A stretch of DNA of 6,159 nucleotides from Deltaproteobacteria bacterium (GCA_005878685.1 VBLN01000130.1:1-6159), one strand, 5' to 3'; shown: positions 1 through 5,946, counted from the first letter of the stretch. A program made the numbers and translations. The notes: generated from the letters alone by a model not told the origin.

Positions 1-18
1 ATTATCGAGCATGCCGGA

Positions 19-369
19 ATGCGCATGACCGTCGCTCACCGACATGGCCTCGGTGGCAGCGATGAAGGGCTGACGTTCGACATCACGACCGCCGGCTCAG
101 AGGACGAGGGAAAGAGAATCCTGCGCTTCGATTGCTTTTACAAAGAGCGTCATTATCACGTCGGCCACTCCGGCGGGATAGATGCGGCTCACAAAATGAA
201 AGAGGAAGGCATCGAAGACCCGGTCCGCTGGACGTTGGAGCAGCTCAAGACTCGGTTTCCCGCAATGGTCAAACAAGCCGGATACGACGAAATTGCCGCC
301 AAGATCGACCAGCAATCGATCGCCGATCAGCTCACCCGGTTAGAGCCGGAAATACTCGCCAAATACTAA
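19..369 (+). CDS. Small uncharacterised protein, possibly 5'-incomplete
   Basis: I do not recognise a named family for this 116-residue protein. It is soluble and charged, with no signal peptide or membrane segment. It has a His/Gly-rich start (VAHRHGLGG, residues 5-13), a central FDCFYKERHYHVG stretch (residues 37-49) that looks like a beta-strand core, and a helical, charged C-terminal half (from about residue 72) ending at a TAA. The composition is typical of a real coding sequence. The reading frame stays open from the ATG at 19 back to base 1 (codons for I-I-E-H-A-G), so the true start may lie outside the window. A second in-frame ATG at 25 has GGA seven bases upstream, so the start could also be there. 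It reads in the same direction as the binding-protein gene 224 bases downstream, but the gap argues against co-transcription. No function is assigned. Confidence 0.6.
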   Translation: MRMTVAHRHGLGGSDEGLTFDITTAGSEDEGKRILRFDCFYKERHYHVGHSGGIDAAHKMKEEGIEDPVRWTLEQLKTRFPAMVKQAGYDEIAAKIDQQSIADQLTRLEPEILAKY

Positions 370-555
370 TCGACGTCGGGCTGCAGCCGCGAGTCGGCAT
401 AGGTAAAGATTCGATCCCAAAGACACGGGCCCGAACGTTATTGCCCAGAGCATGCATTTAGTTGCCGGACGCACCGCGCCGGAATACAACCGGCACAAAG
501 GGCGGCAGGTTCGCGCTGGCGTGGTCAGCCTCCGGTAAAGTGGGCGCACAGCGGT

Positions 556-561
556 TATAAA
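556..561 (+). promoter_or_regulatory. Possible -10 element of the substrate-binding protein gene
   Basis: TATAAA lies 32 bases before the ATG at 594 and matches five of six positions of the sigma-70 -10 consensus. No good -35 box is found at 16-18 bases upstream. The element would place a transcript start near 568 and give a short leader of about 26 bases. The match may be chance. Confidence 0.3.
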
Positions 562-593
562 GGGATCCCGCCGCCGAACAGATAGAAGTCGCC

Positions 594-1559
594 ATGCGAA
601 CAACTCGATCCAGGCTTCTGACATGGGCAATTTTTGGCACCGTTTTGAGCGCGATTCATTTGCCCGAACCGCTAGTCAACGCGCAAACACAAAAGATCAG
701 AATCGCTTATTCGAGCCGGAGCAACACGGTGACGCCTTTTTACATCGCTTCCAGCAAAGGGTTTTTTCGCGAAGAAGGGCTGGAGGTAGAGCTCATTCAG
801 GTCAGCCCGCGCCTCGGCGCAATGGCCGTGATGAACGGCGATGTCTCCTTTACGACGTCATTTACCAGCACGTTTCGTGGCGTTCTCCAGGGGCTTCCGC
901 TCAAGCTCGTTTTGGTCGCGCTCAAAAAAGGAATTTATTACTTAGTGGTCCGCCCCGAAATCAAAGACGTCCAGGACCTGAAAGGGAAGAAACTCGGAGT
1001 GGCGACGGTCCGCGGAACCGATCAGCTGGTCGCCGAGGAAATGCTTCGCTCGAAAGGGTTCAATCCGGCCCTGTTGCAGCAGCTCGTTATCGGGGAGACG
1101 CCGCTGAGAGCGCAGGCTCTTGTCGCCGGGGTCGTTCAGGTTGTCTCATTATCACCCCCGCACGATATGCTGCTCAAAAATATGGGATACACTATTCTAG
1201 CCGGCCCGCCCGAGCTTGGCTTGCCGGCTTCGGGGCTCTTCACCTCGGATCGTTTTCTGAAAGAAAATCCGCAGGCGGTGAAGCGGACGCTGCGCGCGCT
1301 GATCAAGGCCAACCGGTTTATTGCGGAAAACCGCCAGGAGACCATCGTCGTGATGTTAAAATGGCTGCCGCAGTCGCCAGAGATCGCGGCTCGCTCGTAC
1401 GATGTGGAGCTGAAAACCCTCACCCGAGACGGTCAAATGACCGACGCCGAGATGGAAAGCCTCATCGATAGATTGGGCGAAAAAAAACGGCCATTGGACG
1501 AAGTGAGAGACTTTAATCCCGTGCGCCAGGCGATCAAGGAATTGGACGCGAAGCAATAA
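594..1559 (+). CDS. ABC transporter substrate-binding protein, NMT1/THI5-like (SsuA/TauA superfamily)
   Basis: This is a 321-residue periplasmic solute-binding protein of the SsuA/TauA/ThiY-like group, whose relatives bind sulfonates, pyrimidine precursors, nitrate or aromatic acids and hand them to an inner-membrane ABC permease. A signal peptide is clear: basic MRTTRSR, a hydrophobic core (residues 8-20), and a likely cut after VNA (residue 30). The mature protein opens with KIRIAYSSRS (34-43), then TPFYIASSKGFFREEGLEVE (47-66), the family's typical first-lobe segment. DLKGKKLGVA (128-137) marks lobe entry, followed by a TDQLVAEEMLRSKGF segment (142-156). Length is normal for the family. 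The start follows AGAAG (584-588), a weak ribosome binding site 5 bases before the ATG. No permease or ATPase gene is next to it, so its transporter must be elsewhere, if it has one. The ligand cannot be told from sequence. A hairpin follows the stop within 5 bases. Confidence 0.9.
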   Translation: MRTTRSRLLTWAIFGTVLSAIHLPEPLVNAQTQKIRIAYSSRSNTVTPFYIASSKGFFREEGLEVELIQVSPRLGAMAVMNGDVSFTTSFTSTFRGVLQGLPLKLVLVALKKGIYYLVVRPEIKDVQDLKGKKLGVATVRGTDQLVAEEMLRSKGFNPALLQQLVIGETPLRAQALVAGVVQVVSLSPPHDMLLKNMGYTILAGPPELGLPASGLFTSDRFLKENPQAVKRTLRALIKANRFIAENRQETIVVMLKWLPQSPEIAARSYDVELKTLTRDGQMTDAEMESLIDRLGEKKRPLDEVRDFNPVRQAIKELDAKQ

Positions 1560-1563
1560 GCCT

Positions 1564-1580
1564 GCCCGAGCTTCTCGGGC
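1564..1580 (+). terminator. Hairpin terminator after the substrate-binding protein gene
   Basis: GCCCGAG-CTT-CTCGGGC forms a perfect 7-bp, GC-rich stem with a 3-base loop, starting 5 bases after the stop codon at 1559. It is followed by GTTTCC, a short, imperfect U tract. It sits between two converging genes, where a terminator is expected. The weak U tract means it may need help from Rho or may only stabilise the 3' end. Confidence 0.65.
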
Positions 1581-1640
1581 GTTTCCAGTCAAAGCGGGAT
1601 TCTCTGCGAGTTACGGCTTGAAATAGTTCTTTACACGTCC

Positions 1641-3197
1641 TCAGCCCAGTCCCAGCACCTTGCGGAGCTTCCAGCGCATGTTGTCTTCGTGCCAGAACTG
1701 CGAGTAGCTCCGGTCGAGCCGATCGTCGACCCAGAGCGCCAGCGCCAAGGTCAACGCGAACCAGGCGATCAACCACGGATGCTCCCATAGCACCTGCAAC
1801 GCGAGGCCAATCCACTGCGAGCTGAAGATGGTGTTCGCGAGATTCACCGCGACTTCCCAGCCTGTGGTCGTACCCTGCCGCGCGCTGCCGACGAAACCGC
1901 GGACCATGAAAAAGACGGTGAGGAGGACCGCATAGATGAAGAGCCGGTATGACCAGCGGCCGATGCGCTGCGTGGTCGCCGTGCGGTCGATGAGAGGCCC
2001 CAGCGGCCGATGATGGTCCCTAACGAGCGTGCGAATGGCGTCGGTCACCGCCGCCGGTTGGGACATTGAGATCACCTCGGGGTCGGACGGAATCGAGCCC
2101 GGCGCGTATCCCTCGGTGTTGCGCGCGATGCGCTCGAAAACGCTGCGGTGCACCTTCGGCGTGATGCCGTTCTCGGCGCAGAGCTGCTGAACGTTGCGCG
2201 GGAGCCACCGGTAAAAAACGCCGACGCCGGCTCGCGAGTCGTACAACTTGTCGTCTACGTCCGCGTGATACCGGTACATCTGCCGCTCAGCCGCAACAAA
2301 GCGGAGGTGGTGCGGCGCCGCCTCCGCCTTCGCCATGATCCAGTCGAGCGCGACGAGCGACATCCCTTGGCGCGGATAGCCGCCCCCGACGTTCGAGTGC
2401 ACGCCCGCGAACCATACCTGCTCGATGCGCTGCGGGTCGGTGGTTATGGATTCATTCCACAGCACCGGCTTGAAGTTCTCGCGTTCTTCGTCGAGCGCGA
2501 GGGCGTGGCACGCGTGCGCGACCGAAGTGCTGAGAGTGCGGTCGGGAAACTTGTACGCGTAGATCACGCGGTTCACGAACTCCGCGGCGGCAATCGGCAG
2601 GCCGACGGCGTCGACCGTGTCCCATACTCCCATGAACTCGATGAGCTTGCCGTGTTTCTTTTCGTCCTCGAACTCGGGGATGGCCACGGAAAATTTTTGG
2701 CGCAGCTCGGCGAGCCGTTTTCCGTCCAGTTTTTGCGTCTTGTGAAAGAGGCGGGTCAGCCAGCTGTTGTAATGCTGCCGGTATTCCCGGTAGGCGGCTT
2801 CAACCCCGTCGTCGAACGCGGCGTTCGTGTCGTACTTCGAGAGGTCGAGCACGCCGCACGCGTGAATGAGGCCCGCAAGCGTCCTGACGGTGAACGCGCC
2901 ACGGCTGAATCCAAACAGAAAGATCTTGTCTCCCGGCGCGTAGACGCGGGCCAGCTCGCCATACAGCTGCTTCACGTTGCGGCTCAGGCCCCAGCCGGTC
3001 GCGCCCGTCAGCAGACGGAACCATTTGACCGATTCCGTTCCCACGCCGTCGTGGTACAGCGCCACCTGCGGTGTCAGACCCGGCGTGAACCGGTGACCCG
3101 CCTGATCGACCGCTTCGTAGAGCTTGAAGACGTTCGTTCCACGACCTTTAATTGTGGTGTTGCCCGTCCCGTCGGCGCAGATCGCGATGTTCTTCAT
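1641..3197 (-). CDS. DUF2235 (Tle1-like) alpha/beta hydrolase with C-terminal membrane anchor
   Basis: This 518-residue protein matches the DUF2235 family, an alpha/beta-hydrolase group that includes the Tle1 phospholipase effectors of type VI secretion; most members are uncharacterised. Residues 1-13 (MKNIAICADGTGN) are the family's N-terminal motif. GFSRG at 96-100 is the nucleophile elbow, with Ser98 the likely catalytic serine. GVWDTVDAVGLP (190-201) and VWFAGVHSNVGGGY (261-274) are the other hallmark blocks; Asp192/Asp195 and His267 are candidates for the remaining triad residues. Residues ~416-437 and ~474-490 are hydrophobic and probably form two membrane segments, so the catalytic domain would be membrane-tethered. 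There is no signal peptide. No VgrG, PAAR, adaptor or immunity gene is nearby, so a secreted-toxin role is not supported by context. The ATG at 3197 lacks a clear ribosome binding site but begins exactly at the conserved MKNIAICADGT block. Confidence 0.88.
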   Translation of the reverse strand: MKNIAICADGTGNTTIKGRGTNVFKLYEAVDQAGHRFTPGLTPQVALYHDGVGTESVKWFRLLTGATGWGLSRNVKQLYGELARVYAPGDKIFLFGFSRGAFTVRTLAGLIHACGVLDLSKYDTNAAFDDGVEAAYREYRQHYNSWLTRLFHKTQKLDGKRLAELRQKFSVAIPEFEDEKKHGKLIEFMGVWDTVDAVGLPIAAAEFVNRVIYAYKFPDRTLSTSVAHACHALALDEERENFKPVLWNESITTDPQRIEQVWFAGVHSNVGGGYPRQGMSLVALDWIMAKAEAAPHHLRFVAAERQMYRYHADVDDKLYDSRAGVGVFYRWLPRNVQQLCAENGITPKVHRSVFERIARNTEGYAPGSIPSDPEVISMSQPAAVTDAIRTLVRDHHRPLGPLIDRTATTQRIGRWSYRLFIYAVLLTVFFMVRGFVGSARQGTTTGWEVAVNLANTIFSSQWIGLALQVLWEHPWLIAWFALTLALALWVDDRLDRSYSQFWHEDNMRWKLRKVLGLG

Positions 3198-3308
3198 GTG
3201 AAACGATGGGAATTTTTCGTTCGGTGTATCGCCCTGGAATTCGAGGATTGCCCTGGTGTGCGAGCAATGTGACGGGATCGAACGACCCAGCCGAAGTTAA
3301 CGGCTCGT

Positions 3309-3338
3309 AAAATAGGGCAGGTCTGTGACGGCTGTCAA
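3309..3338 (-). promoter_or_regulatory. Sigma-70-like promoter for the DUF2235 gene
   Basis: Read on the minus strand, a perfect -35 box TTGACA (3338-3333) is followed after 18 bases by TATTTT (3314-3309), a 4/6 match to the -10 consensus. It lies in the 156-base gap between the two minus-strand genes, pointing at the hydrolase gene. The predicted leader is about 105 bases long. It suggests the hydrolase is transcribed on its own rather than only by read-through from the gamma-glutamyltransferase gene. Confidence 0.45.
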
Positions 3339-3353
3339 GAAAAAAACTTTTCG

Positions 3354-4934
3354 CTAGAAACCTACCGCCTGGCCGTCGCGGCGCGGATCGCTGGCGGTGA
3401 AGTAGCCGCCGTCGAGCTTCCAGATCATCTGGCCGCAGCCGAACTGGTTGTAGTCGTCCACGGTCACGATGCGGTGCCCGCGGCGCTCGAGCTCCTGGAG
3501 CGAGGCCGCGGGGAAGCTGTCCTCCACGCTCACGTCCATGCCCTGCACGACGCGAAAGCGCGGGCCGTCGCAGGCCGCCTGCGGGCTCTGGCCGTAGTCG
3601 GCGATGCGCACCATCACCTGCGTGTGACCCTGCGGCTGCATGGTGCCGCCCATCACGCCGAAGCTCATCACCGGCCGGCCGCCTTTCGTGACAAAGCCTG
3701 GAATGATGGTCTGGTACGGGCGCTTGCCGGGCCCGACGCAGTTGGGGTGGCCCGGATCGAGCACGAAGGTGGCGCCGCGGTTTTGCAGCGAGACGCCGTC
3801 CACCACGATGCCCGAGCCGAAGCCCATGTAGTTCGACTGGATGAAGGAGACCATCATCCCGGAGGCGTCGGCCGCGGCGAGGTACACGGTGCCGCCTTTC
3901 GGCGGGTTGCCGTGGCCGAAATCCTGCGCGCGCTTCGGATCGATGAGCTTTGACCTCGACTTCAGGTATTCCTTGTCGAGCAGCGCCTGCGGCCGCACGT
4001 CCATGTGGTCGATGTCGGCCACGTAGCGCCAGGCGTCGGCGAAGGCGAGCTTCACCGCCTCGATCTGCAAGTGCAGGCTGTCGGCGCCGTCCACCGGGTG
4101 CGAGCTGAGGTCGAAGTTGCCGAGGATGCCGAGCGCGATCAGCGCCACGATCCCCTGGCCGTTGGGCGGGATTTCGTGCAGCGTGTAGCCGCGATAGTCT
4201 ATCTCGAGCGGATTCACCCAGTCGGACCGGTGCGCCGCCAAGTCGGATGCGCGCAGCGCGCCGCCCTGTTTTTTCGCCGCCGCATCGAGCTTTGCGGCAA
4301 GCTCGCCGCGATAGAACGCCTTGCCCTTCGTGGCGGCGATCTTTTCAAGGGCCAAGGCATGTTTCTTGAACGCGAATTTTTCTCCGGCGCGCGGCGCGCG
4401 TCCTCCCGGCAGGAACGCCTGGGCGAAGCCGGGCTGGTCCTTCAGCTTGTCAACCTGGGCCTGCCACTGCCCCGCGATGGTCGGCGAGACGAGAAAGCCC
4501 TCGCGGCCGTAGCGGATCGCCTGCTCGAAGTGTTTGCTGAACGGCAGCTTGCCGAACTTGCCGTGCAGCTCGACCCAGGCCGATACGGTGCCCGGCACGG
4601 TGACCGCGTCCCAGCCGCGCTCCGGCATCGCCGCCTTGCCACGAAAGTATTCGGGCGTCCATGCGGCGGGCGAGCGCCCCGAGGCGTTCAGGCCGTGCAG
4701 CTTGCGCCCGTCCCAGACGAGCGCGTAAGCATCCGAGCCGATGCCGTTCGACACCGGCTCGACCAGCGACAGCGTGATCGCGGTGGCGAGGATCGCGTCC
4801 ACGGCGTTGCCGCCGGCGGCGAGCATCTGCAGCCCCGCCTGCGCGGCCAGCGGTTGCGAGGTGGCGACGACGTTTTGCGCGAGCAGCGGCTTGCGCGGCC
4901 AGGCGTAGGGGTTGTTCCAGGAAAAGGGAATCAT
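3354..4934 (-). CDS. Gamma-glutamyltranspeptidase-family (Ntn-hydrolase) enzyme, cytoplasmic type
   Basis: This 526-residue protein is a full-length member of the gamma-glutamyltransferase (GGT) family, N-terminal-nucleophile enzymes that cleave themselves before a threonine and then hydrolyse or transfer gamma-glutamyl or related amides. The large-subunit signature is present: NVVATSQPLAAQAGLQMLAA (21-40), GGNAVDAILATAITLSLVEP (41-60), SNGIGSDAYA (62-71) and LNASGRSP (82-89), where Arg87 fits the substrate-carboxylate-binding arginine. Thr349 in GGTVYLAAAD is the predicted cleavage site and nucleophile. SFIQSNYMGFGSGIV (363-377) and MGGTMQPQGH (428-437) complete the small subunit. The latter motif resembles GGT-like proteins such as oxamate amidohydrolase (HpxW) and YwrD more than classical periplasmic GGT. 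There is no signal peptide, which also fits a cytoplasmic enzyme. The real substrate is unknown; glutathione should not be assumed. The ATG at 4934 has only a weak GAGACGG upstream. Confidence 0.92.
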   Translation of the reverse strand: MIPFSWNNPYAWPRKPLLAQNVVATSQPLAAQAGLQMLAAGGNAVDAILATAITLSLVEPVSNGIGSDAYALVWDGRKLHGLNASGRSPAAWTPEYFRGKAAMPERGWDAVTVPGTVSAWVELHGKFGKLPFSKHFEQAIRYGREGFLVSPTIAGQWQAQVDKLKDQPGFAQAFLPGGRAPRAGEKFAFKKHALALEKIAATKGKAFYRGELAAKLDAAAKKQGGALRASDLAAHRSDWVNPLEIDYRGYTLHEIPPNGQGIVALIALGILGNFDLSSHPVDGADSLHLQIEAVKLAFADAWRYVADIDHMDVRPQALLDKEYLKSRSKLIDPKRAQDFGHGNPPKGGTVYLAAADASGMMVSFIQSNYMGFGSGIVVDGVSLQNRGATFVLDPGHPNCVGPGKRPYQTIIPGFVTKGGRPVMSFGVMGGTMQPQGHTQVMVRIADYGQSPQAACDGPRFRVVQGMDVSVEDSFPAASLQELERRGHRIVTVDDYNQFGCGQMIWKLDGGYFTASDPRRDGQAVGF

Positions 4935-4958
4935 GGCACCGTCTCAAAGTTGAGCACG

Positions 4959-4987
4959 ACTATATCCTGCGCGCATCGCGGCTTCCA
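4959..4987 (-). promoter_or_regulatory. Promoter candidate for the gamma-glutamyltransferase-family gene
   Basis: On the minus strand, TATAGT (4964-4959) matches five of six -10 positions. A partial -35 TGGAAG (3/6, 4987-4982) lies 17 bases upstream. The transcript would start near 4952, giving an ~18-base leader before the ATG at 4934. Confidence 0.45.
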
Positions 4988-5004
4988 GCCTTCGAGAGAA
5001 GAAA

Positions 5005-5013
5005 TGCTACAAT
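5005..5013 (+). promoter_or_regulatory. Extended -10 promoter element
   Basis: TGCTACAAT is a TGn extension followed by TACAAT (5/6 to TATAAT), the pattern of an extended -10 promoter that does not need a strong -35 box. It points rightward, toward the binding-protein remnant, and diverges from the leftward promoter at 4959-4987. Transcription would start near 5020, leaving only about 15 bases before the GTG at 5035. Confidence 0.45.
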
Positions 5014-5022
5014 TCTCCTTGA

Positions 5023-5241
5023 CGAGTCATCGGCGTGACCGACCCGGAGAAGCAGGAGCATTTCTACCGGGAGGTGTCGAATCTGCCGCGCAAGCCGTAT
5101 CCGTCGGTCGAGGGCATCAAAAAAGTGATGGAGAGCTACGACTACCACGAGATGCGCAAATACAAACCGGAGGACTTCTACGACGACAGCTTCATCCGTG
5201 AGTTGGACCAGAGCAAGTTTATCGACAGGCTTTATAACTGA
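5023..5241 (+). pseudogene. C-terminal remnant of a second NMT1-like ABC substrate-binding protein
   Basis: This frame encodes about 72 residues, from just after a TGA at 5020-5022 to the TGA at 5239-5241; the only plausible start codon is the GTG at 5035, giving 68 residues. The pattern VTDPEKQEHFYREV, then RKPYPSVEGIKKVMES, then KYKPEDFYDDSFIRELDQSK and FIDRLYN strongly resembles the last ~70 residues of NMT1/THI5-like solute-binding proteins, which often end in ELD-x-S-x-FID-x-LY. The signal peptide and both ligand-binding lobes, about 250 residues, are missing. No ribosome binding site precedes the GTG. The coding pattern is intact, with no internal stop, so the truncation may be recent, or a short helical protein may still be made from the upstream extended -10. 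It is a different subtype from the complete binding protein at 594-1559, so it is not a simple local duplicate. The family call is from memory of the C-terminal motif. Confidence 0.65.
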
Positions 5242-5302
5242 AGTGGCCGCCCATGGGAAAGCCCGTCACGCCGAGGCCGAGGAATGCGACTTTCCCGGAC
5301 AT
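5219..5302 (-). pseudogene. N-terminal remnant of a 3-hydroxyisobutyrate dehydrogenase-like oxidoreductase
   Basis: From the ATG at 5302 the frame reads MSGKVAFLGLGVTGFPMGGH and then loses similarity, hitting a TAA at 5219-5221 after 27 codons. The first 20 residues are the Rossmann-fold start of the 3-hydroxyisobutyrate/6-phosphogluconate dehydrogenase family: a beta strand (VAFLGLG), then GxGxxG (Gly9, Gly11, Gly14) binding NAD(P), and PM-GGH, which corresponds to the usual G-x-M-G-x-P-M-A motif with Thr13 in place of the usual Met. Full-length members have about 290 residues, so more than 90% is missing. The downstream bases are the antisense of the binding-protein remnant, so no frameshift can restore it. 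The start still has AGGAG six bases upstream, and it lies 19 bases after the stop of the membrane protein gene, as in an operon. Confidence 0.7.
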
Positions 5303-5308
5303 CGTGAT

Positions 5309-5313
5309 CTCCT
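5309..5313 (-). promoter_or_regulatory. Strong ribosome binding site of the truncated dehydrogenase
   Basis: AGGAG on the minus strand is six bases from the ATG at 5302, an ideal Shine-Dalgarno distance. It fixes the start of the 20-residue dehydrogenase remnant and shows the remnant begins at a genuine gene start. It is the clearest ribosome binding site in the window. Confidence 0.75.
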
Positions 5314-5321
5314 GGCTAAAA

Positions 5322-5744
5322 TCAACTCCGGACGGGGCTCGCCTTCTTCAGCGCGAGGAGCTTCGCATACCATTCGTCGCGCGCGCTTGAGCTGAATCGG
5401 AACCAGACTCGATACTGCGGAGTCTTGGGATCGTCGACCTTGACGACTAACCAGCGATGTTTGAGTCCACAGATGCTCTCGTCCACCTTCTCGACCGATC
5501 CAATCTCTCGAGGCGTGACGACCTTGGCATGCGGCCAATCGACGAGAGCGAGCCGGTTGTTTGTACCTTCGAATCCGACATAAGTATCGCCGAACCGGAA
5601 TTCCCAGTCGGGCTTGAATCCGGGGGGCAGCAGCTTGGCGACCTTTTCCGCATCGGTGCTGCCGCGCATGAAGAATTTGTACGAGACCCAGATACCGATC
5701 GTAATGCCGCCGAAAACGACGAGGATGAGTAGCGTATCGACCAT
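5322..5744 (-). CDS. Small single-pass membrane protein of unknown function
   Basis: I do not recognise the family. From the ATG at 5744 the protein has 140 residues: a short N-terminus, one membrane helix (residues ~3-25, DTLLILVVFGGITIGIWVSYKFF), then a compact domain of about 100 residues. That domain has alternating strands (WEFRFGDTYVGFEG, 47-60; NRLALVD, 63-69; HRWLVVKVDD, 96-105; QYRVWFRFSS, 110-119) and a closing helix (ARDEWYAKLLALKK, 121-134). This layout resembles small PH-like membrane-anchored domains, but that is only a shape comparison. A GTG at 5789 would add 15 residues (MLSGQPPKANSYHFD) without membrane character. I prefer the ATG because it places the helix at the N-terminus and has a -10-like TATCAT six bases upstream, suggesting a leaderless start. 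Its stop is 19 bases before the dehydrogenase remnant start, so the two were probably one transcript. Confidence 0.72.
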   Translation of the reverse strand: MVDTLLILVVFGGITIGIWVSYKFFMRGSTDAEKVAKLLPPGFKPDWEFRFGDTYVGFEGTNNRLALVDWPHAKVVTPREIGSVEKVDESICGLKHRWLVVKVDDPKTPQYRVWFRFSSSARDEWYAKLLALKKASPVRS

Positions 5745-5750
5745 GTCAAA

Positions 5751-5756
5751 ATGATA
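5751..5756 (-). promoter_or_regulatory. -10-like TATCAT directly before the membrane protein start
   Basis: On the minus strand TATCAT (5756-5751, 5/6 to consensus) is followed by TTTGAC and then the ATG at 5744. A transcript start seven bases after the -10 would fall on the A of the ATG, the geometry of leaderless mRNAs. No ribosome binding site is visible here, which fits. No clear -35 box lies 17 bases upstream. Confidence 0.35.
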
Positions 5757-5916
5757 CGAATTTGCTTTGGGGGGTTGGCCACTGAGCACTCAAAATTACC
5801 CCGACGACCCGGTGCGAGCCCGCGTTCCAGAGTCTCAAGCGGCCAACTCAGAAAACAGACTGGCCCCGTACCCCCATCTTTGGGGCAGACATATCCGATA
5901 GGGTGGCGTTATGTCA

Positions 5917-5939
5917 ACTCGTTGTACTCGTTCACTCGT
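5917..5939 (+). repeat. ACTCGT short direct repeats, three copies
   Basis: ACTCGT occurs at 5917-5922, 5926-5931 and 5934-5939, with periods of 9 and 8 bases. It directly precedes the heptamer repeat and overlaps the minus-strand TTGACA. Confidence 0.55.
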
Positions 5940-5946
5940 AGTCTCT

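Noticed and set aside
371..396. GGCTGCAGCC palindrome (379-388) just after the first gene, with outer CGAC/GTCG
   Set aside because: The hairpin is interrupted and has no loop in its core or T run after it, so I do not call it a terminator.
463..495. TGCCGG ... CCGGCA inverted repeat between the first two genes
   Set aside because: Only a 6-bp stem with a 21-base loop that contains a competing CCGG, and no U tract; not a convincing terminator or operator.
1641..3197. Type VI secretion effector locus
   Set aside because: The family link to Tle1 is real, but no VgrG, PAAR, chaperone or immunity gene is in the window.
2148..3272. A 374-codon plus-strand open frame opposite the DUF2235 gene
   Set aside because: It is the antisense shadow of a gene with strong conserved motifs; its protein is Arg/Val/Glu-rich, low in complexity and resembles no family.
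3337..3353. T-rich stretch right after the GGT-like gene stop, as a terminator
   Set aside because: No GC-rich hairpin precedes the T run; the same bases contain the TTGACA used in the promoter call.
4005..5201. A 398-codon plus-strand open frame opposite the GGT-like gene
   Set aside because: High GC content opens antisense frames; the product is Arg/Gly/Ala-rich with no domain pattern, and it runs through the promoter region and the binding-protein remnant in the wrong frame.
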